From assembly GCA_035946955.1 (NCBI GenBank), contig DASYYE010000273.1, positions 1-14,292 on the forward strand: a stretch of 14,292 nt of DNA, written 5' to 3'. The notes beneath the pieces are model-generated. The model had not been told where the DNA came from, did no database searches, and saw only the letters and a program-made list of their open reading frames with translations. This DNA comes from DASYYE01 sp035946955 (GTDB lineage: Bacteria > Actinomycetota > Actinomycetes > Streptosporangiales > Streptosporangiaceae). Made by a program: the position numbers and the translations under genes. Within the stretch, counting starts at the first letter, position 1; each line of letters begins with the position of its first letter. Of the stretch, positions 7,460 through 14,292 are shown piece after piece.

Positions 7460-7470
7460 TCACCTCGGTG

Positions 7471-7495
7471 GCTGCCTGCTTGCGCGCTGCCTGCT
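7471..7495 (+). repeat. 10-bp direct repeat GCTGCCTGCT
   Basis: GCTGCCTGCT occurs at 7471-7480 and 7486-7495 near the left end of the insertion element. It may be a trace of the insertion site or simple local duplication. Confidence 0.3.
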
Positions 7496-7511
7496 CGGCG
7501 GCCTGACCTGC

Positions 7512-8633
7512 TAGTTTTGGCGAGCCGCTACGCGGCGCGGTGGTACTCATTGATCACGCCGCCGAGGATCTTCCGGCGCTGCACCAGTGCGTCCAGCGGA
7601 ATGACGGCCGACTCGTCATGATCGGGTGGCCGCTGCTGCCGGGACTGGTGCGGCCGGTGCCCGTTATAGTGCCGAACGTAGGCTTGGAGCACCGCCCGCA
7701 GGTGGGCTTCGTCGTAGATCAGCACCCGGTCGGTGCGCTCGGCCCGTACGGTCCGTACCCAGCGTTCGGCATAACAGTTTGCCCGGGGCGCCCGTGGCGG
7801 GGACTTCACGCCCCTTACGCCCTCGCTGGCCAGGACATCGTCGAACGCCGCCGTGAACTTTGCGTCGCGGTCCCGGATGAGGAACCGGAAGGAGCCGATC
7901 CGGTCCGCGAGGTCCATGACCAGATTACGGGCCTGCTGGGCGGTCCAGGCGCCGTCCGGGTGCCGGGTCGCCCCGAGAATGTGCACCCGCCGGGTCGCTA
8001 CTTCCATGACGAACAGCACGTACAGGCGCTTGAGGGAGACCGTGTCCACAGTGAAGAAGTCGCACGCCAGCAGGCCCTCCGCCTGGGTCCACAGGAACCT
8101 CCGCCAGGAGGTGTCCAGGCCGCGGGGAGCGGGCCGGGAGCCCCCGCCGCGAAGGATGCGGCGGAAGGTCGCCTGACTGACCTGATAGCCGAGGCGGGTC
8201 AGCTCACCGTGCACCCGGCGGTATCCCCACCCAGGGTTCTCCCGCGCCAGCCGCAGCACCATGCCGCGGATCTCCTGGCTAGTCGCTGGACGGCCAGGCC
8301 GGTTCGGGTGGGTCCATTTCCTGGTAATCAGCCGACAGTGCCAGGCCAACAGAGATCCCGGCGTGACCAGGCGACTGCCCCGCAGCGCGGCTGGCAGCAG
8401 CCGAGCCAGGACCGCCATGATCGCACGGTCGGCCCAGTCCGGCCTGGGCCGGGCAACCTGGCGGCGGAGCACCATGACCTCGTGGCGCAGTACCAGGATC
8501 TCCGCGTCCTTGGACGCCTGGCTCCGGCCCAGCAGGACTAGCCAGCCAAAGACCCGGACCGTGAGCAAAGTACAGCAGACGGGCAGACACGAACCGCGAT
8601 CTTGCCCCAACCCGCCGACTACGCCAAATCACA
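7512..8633 (-). mobile_element. IS481/IS3-like insertion sequence
   Basis: The element is defined by its transposase and by candidate ends. TTTGGCG at 7516-7522 on the left is matched by CGCCAAA at 8622-8628 on the right, with partial similarity beyond (CTAGTTTTGGCGAGCCG against CTGTGATTTGGCGTAGTCGG). The repeat core is only 7 bp, so the exact borders are uncertain. No target-site duplication could be confirmed. Confidence 0.55.
7528..8590 (-). CDS. Integrase-core (DDE) transposase, IS481/IS3-like, frameshift near its start
   Basis: The protein has an N-terminal helical region typical of this group (DAEILVLRHEVMVLRRQVAR), an HTH-like part (NPGWGYRRVHGELTRLGYQV) and an rve integrase core. The catalytic acidic residues are visible in LACDFFTVDTV, FLIRDRDAKFT and PRANCYAERWVRTVRAE, and the C-terminus is HYNGHRPHQSRQQRPP. 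It copies or cuts and pastes its own element. The TTG-started frame reaches 8610, but the expected beginning, GTG at 8590 (VSARLLYF), lies in another frame. It joins the main frame (LTVRVFGWLVLLGRS) only if one base is removed from the AAA at 8567-8569. The core is intact, so activity would depend on whether a TTG start at 8610 is used. The family call is firm; functional status is not. Confidence 0.88.
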
Positions 8634-8881
8634 GCTCACAGACCCTGCATCGAGTTCTGAAGCGGTACAGGCGCCAGAGGCGCGCGGAACTCTACAACTC
8701 GTCCCAGCGTCCCCGACGCCAGACGCCAGACGTCTGCACCGGGCTGTGGCTATCAGAGCCTGCGAACCATCCCTGACAAGCCCGTCTTGAGCCATAGCCG
8801 ACTGCGGAAACAGTCTGAGCAAGCGGTTCGGCAGACCGTTCCCGGTGGCTGTGGGCCAGTGGTGGGCCAGGTCCGCGCAGG
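8634..8881. other. Spacer between the insertion element and the integrase remnant
   Basis: No gene is supported in these 248 bases. A plus-strand frame gives a short basic stretch (LKRYRRQRRAELYNSSQRP) without a credible start. The small direct repeat ACGCCAG ACGCCAG lies near 8718-8731. I looked for a tRNA 3' end as an attachment site next to the integrase and found none. Confidence 0.5.
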
Positions 8882-10436
8882 TCAGCGGCCTGGGTGGGAT
8901 GGCTTCCCGGGGGGGTCCGGATCAGGGCCGCGGTCGGCCGAGCCGTGGGTCCGGCTGGTGTTTGTGCAGGTCACGGGCATCACCTTGGACCATGCGGGCC
9001 GTATCAGGTCCCGTTGTGTCCCATGGGGTCCAGCTGTGGCACGGACGCATGGCGGACGGGATCTGACCGGGTGGTGCCCGGTTCTGTGGGCCAGCGGGGG
9101 GCTGGTGCTGGCATGCGGGGCCCGGCCGGTGTGCCGGGTGGCGATGTGGGCGTAGCCGGGCAGGGTGTGGGCGTAGGTGGCCAGCAGGACGTTGACGCTG
9201 TGCCCGGCGCGGGCGGCGATTTCGGCGGCGGGGCGCCGGAGGCCAGCCATAGCGACAGCGCTGCGTGGCGCAGGTCGTAGGGGCGCAGTGGCTGGGCGGC
9301 TGGGATGGCCGCGGTGATGGCCTGGTGCCAGGTGCGGCTGTAGAGGCTCTCGCTGAGCGGGCCGCCGCGGGTGCCGCGGAACAGCCGCCCATCTGTAGCG
9401 CACCCATGTGATTGGAGGTGGTGGCGCAGCATCCGGACAAGCTCCGGCGGGATCGGGACCACCCGGACGGTGCCCTGGGGGCGCAGCTTGAGGCCGCGTG
9501 GCTCGTGCGAGCTGCGGGTGGTGGTCCAGGCGCGGGCTGAGCGGGGCAGGGAGCGCATCAGTGTGAGCTGGCCCCAGCCTCCCGGCGGCAGATCGCAGTC
9601 ACCGGTGCGCAGTGCGATGGCTTCGGCCGGGCGCAGCGCGGCGTAGTAGAGGCAGCCGAAGAACGCGGCCAGCTCCGGGCGGATCCTGGTGGTCTCAGCC
9701 AGGATCGCCCGCACCTGGGCGGGCCCGGGAAGGGACCGGGGATCGGCCAGGCGGGAGTGGGTTGGCAGATGCCAGGAAACCCGGTCCAGGGGGTTGGCTT
9801 CCAGCAGGCCCAGTTCGACGGCGTAGCCCCGGCAGTTACCGAAGACGGCGCGCTTGCGGGCGATGGTGGTGGCAGCGGCCCGGGTTCCGTCCAGCCGGAC
9901 GGTCAGGCAATCAAGCGCGCGGCGGACGATGCGCGGATCGGCCAGGGCGCTGACCGGCAGCGAGTGATGCTGCCCCCAGGCGAGCGCCTCGGTGACCTGC
10001 GGGCCTGGACCGGTGCCCGGGCGGGCGGGGCGGAACGCCTGCTGGTACAAGGCGGCGCGCAGCACGGCGGCAGGTGGCCCGCTGCGGGCCGGGATGAGGA
10101 GGGCCGGGGTGATGGTGGCGAGCGCGTCAGCGGCCAGGCCCGGGTGCGTGCGGCGGCGTGCGGCCACTTCATCAACGCGTACGCGCTAGCGTGCTCCAGC
10201 CAGCTCACGCCCGCAGGCTCCCGGCCCGCCCAGCGGGCTGGCTCGCCGGTGGCGGGGCTGAAGTCCAGGCCGCGGCGGGCAGCGCGGATGAGTCCGGCCC
10301 GGTAGCTCCCGGCCAGCCCTCTGGTGATGAACGACCGGGACCGAGCCCGGCCCGCCGCCCGCCAGCGGACCTCGAACGGGCGGCCCCGGCCCGAGCGACG
10401 GCGTATCGCATGGATCCGCACATCAAACACGTCCAC
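8882..10436 (-). pseudogene. Tyrosine site-specific integrase broken by two frameshifts
   Basis: Starting at GTG 10436 (AAAGGGGG lies 5 bases upstream), the N-terminal arm-binding and SAM-like part reads VDVFDVRIHAIRRRSGRGRP ... LEHASAYALMKWPHAAA. Near 10141-10163 the frame shifts by one base. It continues with THPGLAADALATITPALL and the catalytic domain: the first Arg in YYAALRPAEAIAL, the Lys region GLKLRPQGTVRVVPIPPELV, and RPYDLRHAALSLWLASGAP. Near 9225-9237 a second one-base lesion moves the end (AEIAARAGHSVNVLLATYAH, with the nucleophilic Tyr) into a third frame. The stop is at 8884-8882, after a Pro/Arg-rich extension. The family integrates and excises actinobacterial elements at tRNA or other att sites. 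As it stands, neither frame makes a complete enzyme, so the element it belonged to is probably immobile unless an intact copy is elsewhere. Confidence 0.88.
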
Positions 10437-10482
10437 GGCAGCCCCCTTTAAGCCCAGCACACCTCAGCGCGCACCCGCCAGC

Positions 10483-10710
10483 TCAAGCCCGGGCCGCCAG
10501 CGGCAGCCATCGCGGGCAGATGATCAGCAAGGAGACCACCACGCCCGGCTGCCCGGGCTCTCGCGGACACAGATAGATACCAAAGCGGCCACCAGCACCC
10601 CGCGGATTCAGCTGCCTACTGTGAACACGCCCAAACAGTTTCGAATACCGGTACATAACACCGACTCGGTATTTCCGGCTGCTGGGCATGGCGCATGATC
10701 CGCGACGCAC
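10483..10710 (-). CDS. Possible small hypothetical protein upstream of the integrase
   Basis: A 75-codon minus-strand frame ends about 47 bases before the integrase start, the position where actinobacterial elements often encode an excisionase. The last 30 codons (LCPREPGQPGVVVSLL, then IICPRWLPLAARA) have strongly GC-rich third positions; the first half does not. No helix-turn-helix is visible and no ribosome binding site supports a start. It may be only the tail of a lost gene. Confidence 0.2.
   Translation of the reverse strand: MRRGSCAMPSSRKYRVGVMYRYSKLFGRVHSRQLNPRGAGGRFGIYLCPREPGQPGVVVSLLIICPRWLPLAARA
10644..10673. promoter_or_regulatory. Operator-like inverted repeat AATACCG-N16-CGGTATT
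   Basis: AATACCG at 10644-10650 and CGGTATT at 10667-10673 are perfect inverted half-sites, 23 bp apart centre to centre (about two helical turns). They lie in the low-GC part of the divergent spacer. This spacing suits a dimeric repressor controlling the integrase or the module. The site is read directly; the function is inferred. Confidence 0.4.
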
Positions 10711-10777
10711 ATATTGTTCGTTTCTGTATTGGTGAATCAGCCCGGGTTCGTCCGCGCTGTGGGATGTCTTTCTGAGA

Positions 10778-10805
10778 GCCTTTGGCGGCCACCGCCGCCA
10801 AAGGC
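10778..10805 (+). promoter_or_regulatory. Perfect 12-bp stem-loop upstream of the HExxH module
   Basis: GCCTTTGGCGGC (10778-10789) pairs fully with GCCGCCAAAGGC (10794-10805) around the loop CACC. It lies 67 bases before the first start codon of the module. It could be an attenuator in the leader, a terminator isolating the module from upstream transcription, or a recombination or protein-binding palindrome. No U-run follows. Confidence 0.6.
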
Positions 10806-10872
10806 GGCTGGACCGACGTGGTTCAGTAGATTAACCAGCAGAGGTGCCCCGGCCACAAGGAGGCGGGGAGAC

Positions 10873-11232
10873 ATGATCATCCAGCTTCAAGGCGCTGGGG
10901 CTGAGGACGTGAAGGCAGCCTGGCGCGAGCTTCACAATCTGGCTGACCGCTGGGGCCAGGCGACTGCCCCGGCCCCTGTGACGACCGCATTCGGAACCAC
11001 CCAGCCGGTGGCAGCCGTCGCGGTATCGATCCCGTCAGCGGCACTCACTGTGCGAAATCCGGCTGACCGCATCCGCAAACGGCGCCGGGCCAAGGAGCTG
11101 ATCGACGAGGCGCAGTACCTGACCGCCGGGCAGGTAACCGCCTGGCTGATATCCGCAAGCCGCGTCGTCGAACTCCGCACCCTGACACCCGATCAGCTGC
11201 TCGGCCTAGTCGGCGAAGACCCGGTCGGCTGA
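10873..11232 (+). CDS. Small unknown protein, first gene of the HExxH module
   Basis: ATG 10873 is preceded by a full AAGGAGG (10857-10863) at 9 bases, so this start is well supported and the 119-residue protein should be well translated. Residues 1-28 look like one strand followed by a helix (MIIQLQGAGAEDVKAAWREL). Residues 30-60 are a Pro/Ala/Thr/Val-rich linker. Residues 66-80 are strongly basic (RIRKRRRAKELIDEA) and lead into a second helical part. There is no signal peptide or membrane segment. The strand-helix start recalls the small effector-associated components of actinobacterial conflict systems, but I cannot assign a family. It is followed after 78 bases by the next small gene on the same strand, with only a weak hairpin between, so co-transcription is likely. 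Confidence 0.72.
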   Translation: MIIQLQGAGAEDVKAAWRELHNLADRWGQATAPAPVTTAFGTTQPVAAVAVSIPSAALTVRNPADRIRKRRRAKELIDEAQYLTAGQVTAWLISASRVVELRTLTPDQLLGLVGEDPVG

Positions 11233-11236
11233 GTCT

Positions 11237-11251
11237 GCCGGCTTCGCCGGC
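11237..11251 (+). other. Short hairpin between the first two module genes
   Basis: GCCGGC at 11237-11242 and GCCGGC at 11246-11251 pair around TTC just after the first gene's stop. It is short and without a U-tract. It may give mild attenuation or mRNA stabilisation within the operon. Confidence 0.35.
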
Positions 11252-11310
11252 CCGGCTGCTCTGGCTCGCGAGGACGACCAGGAGGACGATGGGCGCAGGG
11301 GTGAGACGCT

Positions 11311-11658
11311 GTGAACGATGCCGTGACGGCGGAAGATGTCCGCGGCTACCTGGGCAGGGACCTGGACGACCTGTACGCCCTCCTCGTGCCTCCTGAGGAT
11401 AAGGAGCTGTACAGCCGCGGCGGGCTCATCGCCCGCGGGCAGTCGATCCTGCGCGCGCGTGCCGAGGCGATACGGCGGGTCGCTTGCCCGCAGCGGGCAG
11501 CAAACCTGGACAGCGTGGACCTGGGTGTGCTTATCGCCACCTCACTCGCGGCCGACCCGGCTCTGGGGCGCCTGCCCGCGCTGCCGCTTGCCGCCATCTT
11601 GCTGAAGGTTGGCCTCGACTCGTTCTGTGACTCAGGGGAGCACGGTGGCCTCGTTTGA
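11311..11658 (+). CDS. Small unknown protein with hydrophobic C-terminal region, second gene of the HExxH module
   Basis: GTG 11311 has AGGGG (11297-11301) 9 bases upstream and gives 115 residues. The N-terminal half is acidic and helical (TAEDVRGYLGRDLDDLYALL). The middle is Arg-rich (RARAEAIRRVACPQRA). Residues 70-96 form a hydrophobic segment (LGVLIATSLAADPALG, then LPALPLAAILLKVGL), ending in SFCDSGEHGG. This hydrophobic part with internal Pro and a charged flank could be one membrane-associated hairpin or a buried core. Small proteins with a similar closing hydrophobic block recur beside effectors in actinobacterial cassettes, but that is a recollection of general form and not a family match. 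Its last 14 bases overlap the next gene, so the two are probably translationally coupled. Confidence 0.75.
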   Translation: MNDAVTAEDVRGYLGRDLDDLYALLVPPEDKELYSRGGLIARGQSILRARAEAIRRVACPQRAANLDSVDLGVLIATSLAADPALGRLPALPLAAILLKVGLDSFCDSGEHGGLV

Positions 11659-13264
11659 GGCGTCCTTCGACGTGACATCGCTGCTCACGAGCCTGTTCAC
11701 CGGCGGCGACTGGCCGCCACCGGAGAGAAGCTTCGAGACCAGGGCCTGGGCGGCCGAGGCGGCACGGCACGTGAAGGGCTGGGGCGACAGCGTCCCGTTG
11801 CACCAGCTGCCCCGGCTGTCCCCCGGTCAGCGGCGCAGGCTCTTCCACGAGCGGGTCCATTACTGGCAGCTCATGTCGCTTCCTCTGCAGCAGGTGGAGT
11901 TCATCCTCGACCTGGAGCAGATCAAGGCCACAGCCGTGCGCCTGAGCGGACGGACGCCGATGATCTCCGGCATGTCATACGGCTCCGAGACCATGCCCGC
12001 AGCGGAGATCGCGCAGCACCGCAACTCCGTGCGTGCCAACTTCGTCACGCCCAGGTTCGAAGACCTCACTGTCTTCGACCCGCGATCCACAACCAACCTG
12101 ATCCCGGAACGCGACGTCGCCATGCCGTTCGTCATGTTCCCGTGGGGGTCAGCGGACGATCCCGAGCTGCTGCCCGCCTACCTTGCATTGATCTACTTCA
12201 GAGAGTCGGACAACGCCGCCTTCGTGCCGTTCTCCGGCCGCAACCTGCTCGAATCGGCCGCATACCTGTGCGAGCGGCTTCGCGAGGGCAAGCTGCCGGA
12301 GCGGCTCGCGCCGTCCTGTACCAGTGAGGACATGACGTACACAGGCGCCTGGGAATTCTGGCTCCGCGTGCACGGCGACCGATACCGGTCCGAAAAGGAC
12401 CTGGCCCTGGGCTTCCTCGCCGCGGTCGACCTGGCCATGTGCTCGGACTACGACCCTGATGAGATCGCGCGCAAAGACGCCGATGAACAGGGGGTCTGGA
12501 CGAGCATCCCGTACCGGTTCGGGAAGATCGCCTACCGGCTCCAGGGGCAGCCGCCGCTGATCGCGAAGGACTCGCCCGAGGACGCGATCGCGCAGTTCCA
12601 GGCGGTGTTCTGCCGGTGGTGCGGCCTCCCCGCGCCGGACGTCATCATCAGGAAGGCCATGGCACGGCTTACCAAATGCCTGGCGCTGCACATGTCAACC
12701 CGGACACTGGACAAGCACCAGGACGCCGTGGCCGCCATCGCAGGGCTGCCCGACTGGGAGCTCGCCACCCGGACCGCCGAGCTTGAGGCACTGTGGCCGG
12801 TCATCGCCCGCGACATGTCCCATGCGCCGGCGATCGGCCACGCCACCTTGTGGGCCATGCTGAACGCGCTCCGACTGCGCCTGCGGCACCCCGGGCGGTT
12901 CGCCGCACCGCACCTGTATGAGGACGCGCTCGCGGCCCTCTTTCCGCTGCCATTGCTGTCGCGTGATGGCTTGTACTACCTGGACGAGACGCCCAGCACC
13001 GTTCCCGCCAACAACCAAGACCTGCGGTCGGACACCGTTGAACTGGTCCATGACTGCCTGTCCCTGATGACGGTCAGTCCGCTGCGGCACGGAACCGCAG
13101 AGTGCGGCTTCATCACGAAGGCCGCGCAGTGCTGGTACCTGCACAGCGGCCTCGGCTGCCCGTCCCTCGGGCTGGACGCACGCCAGGCGCAACTCCGGCG
13201 GCAGACCGGCCTCGGCGACTGGTGCCACTGGGAGCAGCGCCGCCTGCGGCTGCGCCTGCAATAA
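11645..13264 (+). CDS. HExxH-motif protein, putative zinc metallopeptidase-like effector or modifying enzyme
   Basis: The start is taken as GTG 11645, with GGGGAG at 11635-11640 four bases upstream; it overlaps the preceding gene by 14 bases. A further in-frame start at 11609 lacks such a site. The 539-residue protein has no signal peptide and should be cytosolic. Residues 66-75 read LFHERVHYWQ, where H68-E69-x-x-H72 is the zinc-binding and catalytic motif of metallopeptidases. A downstream GRNLLESAAYL (E203) is a good candidate third ligand, as in gluzincin-like proteins where an acidic residue follows well after HExxH. Other notable parts are SIPYRFGKIAYRL (287-299), a long helical region, and three clustered Cys near the C-terminus (ECGFITKAAQCWYLHSGLGC). 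I do not recognise the full-length family. The motif fits a peptidase acting on an intracellular target or a RiPP-type modifying protein. The frame is intact and its codon use matches real genes here. Confidence 0.85.
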   Translation: MASFEASFDVTSLLTSLFTGGDWPPPERSFETRAWAAEAARHVKGWGDSVPLHQLPRLSPGQRRRLFHERVHYWQLMSLPLQQVEFILDLEQIKATAVRLSGRTPMISGMSYGSETMPAAEIAQHRNSVRANFVTPRFEDLTVFDPRSTTNLIPERDVAMPFVMFPWGSADDPELLPAYLALIYFRESDNAAFVPFSGRNLLESAAYLCERLREGKLPERLAPSCTSEDMTYTGAWEFWLRVHGDRYRSEKDLALGFLAAVDLAMCSDYDPDEIARKDADEQGVWTSIPYRFGKIAYRLQGQPPLIAKDSPEDAIAQFQAVFCRWCGLPAPDVIIRKAMARLTKCLALHMSTRTLDKHQDAVAAIAGLPDWELATRTAELEALWPVIARDMSHAPAIGHATLWAMLNALRLRLRHPGRFAAPHLYEDALAALFPLPLLSRDGLYYLDETPSTVPANNQDLRSDTVELVHDCLSLMTVSPLRHGTAECGFITKAAQCWYLHSGLGCPSLGLDARQAQLRRQTGLGDWCHWEQRRLRLRLQ

Positions 13265-13267
13265 CGC

Positions 13268-13342
13268 ATGACGCTCACGGAACCTGAGATAGCTTGGCCC
13301 CCCGCGCCGATCACGATCCGCGGGTCACAGCAGGATTGCTGA
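13268..13342 (+). CDS. Candidate 24-residue mini-ORF after the HExxH gene
   Basis: ATG 13268 lies three bases after the HExxH gene's stop and gives MTLTEPEIAWPPAPITIRGS followed by QQDC, then TGA at 13340-13342. About two thirds of its third positions are G or C. There is no separate ribosome binding site, so it would rely on ribosomes ending the previous gene. A peptide substrate or toxin-sized product next to an HExxH protein is attractive, but a chance short frame is at least as likely. Confidence 0.2.
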   Translation: MTLTEPEIAWPPAPITIRGSQQDC

Positions 13343-13599
13343 GTAGCCGTTCAGGGGACCGTTGCCGACCGAACCGCCAGTTCTGCGCGCAACACTGGCC
13401 GCGTGCAAAGCAGTCGCTGGACGGTACCTATCGGCGGGTCGGCGCGCGGATACCGTGACATGGACGAATCACGGAAAGTAACGTGAGCCTGGGCGGCTAT
13501 GGGACCCTGCCGACTATGTGTGGAGGTATGTCGGACTGCTCCACTAGGGCGAACAGGTCACCGTGGGCGCCGGCAAACCAGTGCACCGGCCCATCCCAC
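13343..13599. other. Spacer without recognised gene
   Basis: I see no supported gene, RNA or terminator hairpin in these 257 bases. Open frames starting at 13483 and 13499 enter the transporter remnant from here, but their first halves have no protein-like features. Confidence 0.5.
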
Positions 13600-13798
13600 C
13601 TTGCCGGCCGCAGCCCCCCCGGCCTCAGTAGCCGCCTGGCCGGTCACCCCTGCGCCGCACGGTCGGCACCTCCACGCCCTGGCCACCGGCTTCTCCGGAG
13701 CGCTCCTGGTCGCGGCTGTGGCCACGCGGCTTGCCCTGATCACCACGATTCTGGCGGTCAGGGTCAAGCGCGCCGATCTTGGCGGGGCCTTGTTCTGA
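13600..13798 (+). pseudogene. C-terminal remnant of a DHA2-type MFS drug transporter
   Basis: The frame ending at TGA 13796-13798 reads HLHALATGFSGALLVAAVAT, then RLALITTILAVRVKRADLGG and ALF. This matches the last transmembrane helix and cytosolic tail of 14-helix drug exporters (GFS-x-ALLVAA ... VRV-x-R-x-DL). The preceding 25 or so codons are Pro/Ala-rich and only loosely like the loop before that helix. The other helices are missing, so it is a short dead fragment. Confidence 0.65.
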
Positions 13799-13849
13799 AC
13801 CACCCCTGGGAGCCGCCGGTGATGATGGCAGCCTGCTGGCCCTTGTCGC

Positions 13850-14292
13850 TCATGGCGTTCCTGTCGGTGCCGTGGCCGGCGGGTAGATGATCGCTGGGTC
13901 GCTGGGGTGGGGTGACAGCGGCGTGGTGTCCGCGGTTATCCAGGGGGCCAGCGGCAGCGCGTCCAGGATCGCCTGCATCTGGGCGGCGTCGCGGGCTTGG
14001 TACAGGCCCAGCGCGCGCCCGTCTGGCAGGGTCCACAGCCGGAGCAGGTGTCCCTGGTCGGCCAGGTCATGCGCGGCCTGCGCCTCACGTGCCCTGGTGT
14101 CCTCCACCGTCTGGCCGGCCGTGCACGGCGGAACGGCCAGGGTGAAGGTCACCAGGAACTCCGTGGCGGTGACGGCGCTGCAGGTGGGCACATGGGGCGG
14201 GTCGTTCGGGTGCGGCGAGAGCGGGGTGACTTCGTCGGTGCGCCAGACCCGCAGCGGCATCGAGGCGAGGACCTCCTCGAGGTGGTCGCCGT
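13850..14292 (-). CDS. Tandem muconolactone-isomerase-like protein, 5' end outside window
   Basis: The minus strand is open from the right edge to the stop at 13850, giving 146 residues of an incomplete protein. It starts inside a first isomerase-like domain, whose end is visible (GDHLEEVLASMPLRVWRTDE, then VTPLSPHPNDP). After a linker of about a dozen residues it starts a complete second domain (TEFLVTFTLAVPP ... DTRAREAQAAHDLADQGHLL, RLWTLPDGRALGLYQARDAA ... TTPLSPHPSDP). Both match the muconolactone Delta-isomerase family, whose classical members are single domains of about 90-96 residues in the beta-ketoadipate pathway. Fused two-domain forms are known to me from actinobacterial genomes without assigned chemistry. 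The ATG at 14260 is internal to the first domain and is not the true start. The following 50 bases to the transporter remnant hold no clear terminator. Confidence 0.85.
   Translation of the reverse strand, partial: GDHLEEVLASMPLRVWRTDEVTPLSPHPNDPPHVPTCSAVTATEFLVTFTLAVPPCTAGQTVEDTRAREAQAAHDLADQGHLLRLWTLPDGRALGLYQARDAAQMQAILDALPLAPWITADTTPLSPHPSDPAIIYPPATAPTGTP

Larger units (their letters stand above)
10437..10872. other. Divergent intergenic region between integrase and HExxH module
   Basis: These 436 bases hold no firm gene. The part around 10620-10740 is clearly less GC-rich than its surroundings, as expected for promoters in such genomes. It carries the inverted repeat at 10644-10673 and the stem-loop at 10778-10805, which are listed separately. 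The region should drive transcription of both the integrase (minus) and the small gene at 10873 (plus). I could not assign -10 and -35 boxes with confidence. Confidence 0.5.

Noticed and set aside
7540..8541. A 333-codon plus-strand open frame
   Set aside because: It lies opposite the DDE transposase, whose catalytic motifs are certain. The plus frame shows no domain and has Pro/Arg-rich shadow composition.
8778..8900. Possible tRNA attachment site beside the integrase
   Set aside because: No T-loop GGTTCGAATCC-like sequence or acceptor stem could be found. A GTTCG near 8826 lacks a matching stem.
11289..11375. Alternative ATG at 11289 with GGAGG three bases upstream
   Set aside because: The frame gives only 28 Arg/Gly/Pro-rich codons, which look like a shadow of the overlapping 115-residue gene. 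A leader peptide cannot be excluded.
12695..13261. A 188-codon minus-strand frame under the HExxH gene
   Set aside because: It is antisense to a well-supported gene with a normal start and intact frame. The composition is Gln/Arg/Gly-rich with no recognisable domain.

Overview
The window is high-GC DNA (by eye close to 70%) with strongly GC-rich third codon positions, GTG/TTG starts and families typical of filamentous soil Actinobacteria. No rRNA or tRNA gene was found, so the genus cannot be fixed.

Layout. 1-1489 (minus) is the 5' part of a secreted sedolisin (S53) peptidase with a C-terminal Ig-like domain, running off the left edge. 1656-3715 is a gene graveyard: an IS5-type transposase lacking its catalytic core, an unidentified minus-strand gene fragment, an ABC exporter ATPase with at least five lesions, an IS1182-type transposase tail and a short orphan 5' end. 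3880-6042 (plus) is an intact secreted protein built from 14 copies of a 50-residue Cys-pair/WDG-TW repeat, followed by a perfect 20-bp hairpin terminator. 6233-7042 is the C-terminal half of a RecD2-like helicase, and 7130-7459 an unrecognised open frame. 7528-8633 (minus) is an IS481/IS3-like element with an almost complete DDE transposase. 8882-10436 (minus) is a tyrosine integrase broken by two frameshifts. 10437-10872 is a regulatory-looking intergenic region with an operator-like palindrome and a strong stem-loop. 10873-13264 (plus) is a compact intact module: two small unknown proteins and a 539-residue protein with an HExxH metallopeptidase-type motif, possibly followed by a 24-codon mini-ORF. 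13600-13798 is the tail of a DHA2-type drug transporter, and 13850-14292 (minus) a tandem muconolactone-isomerase-like protein running off the right edge.

How it fits together. Most of the window is the debris of mobile DNA. Decay is confined to mobile or truncated genes, whereas the peptidase, the repeat protein, the HExxH module and the isomerase-like gene read without interruption; this argues against general sequencing error. The HExxH module sits next to the integrase remnant and is divergent from it, so it is plausibly cargo of a former integrative element. It is the best candidate here for an undescribed system. Its layout (two small partners, the second overlapping the start of the enzyme-like gene) resembles actinobacterial conflict or peptide-modification cassettes, but that reading is inference.
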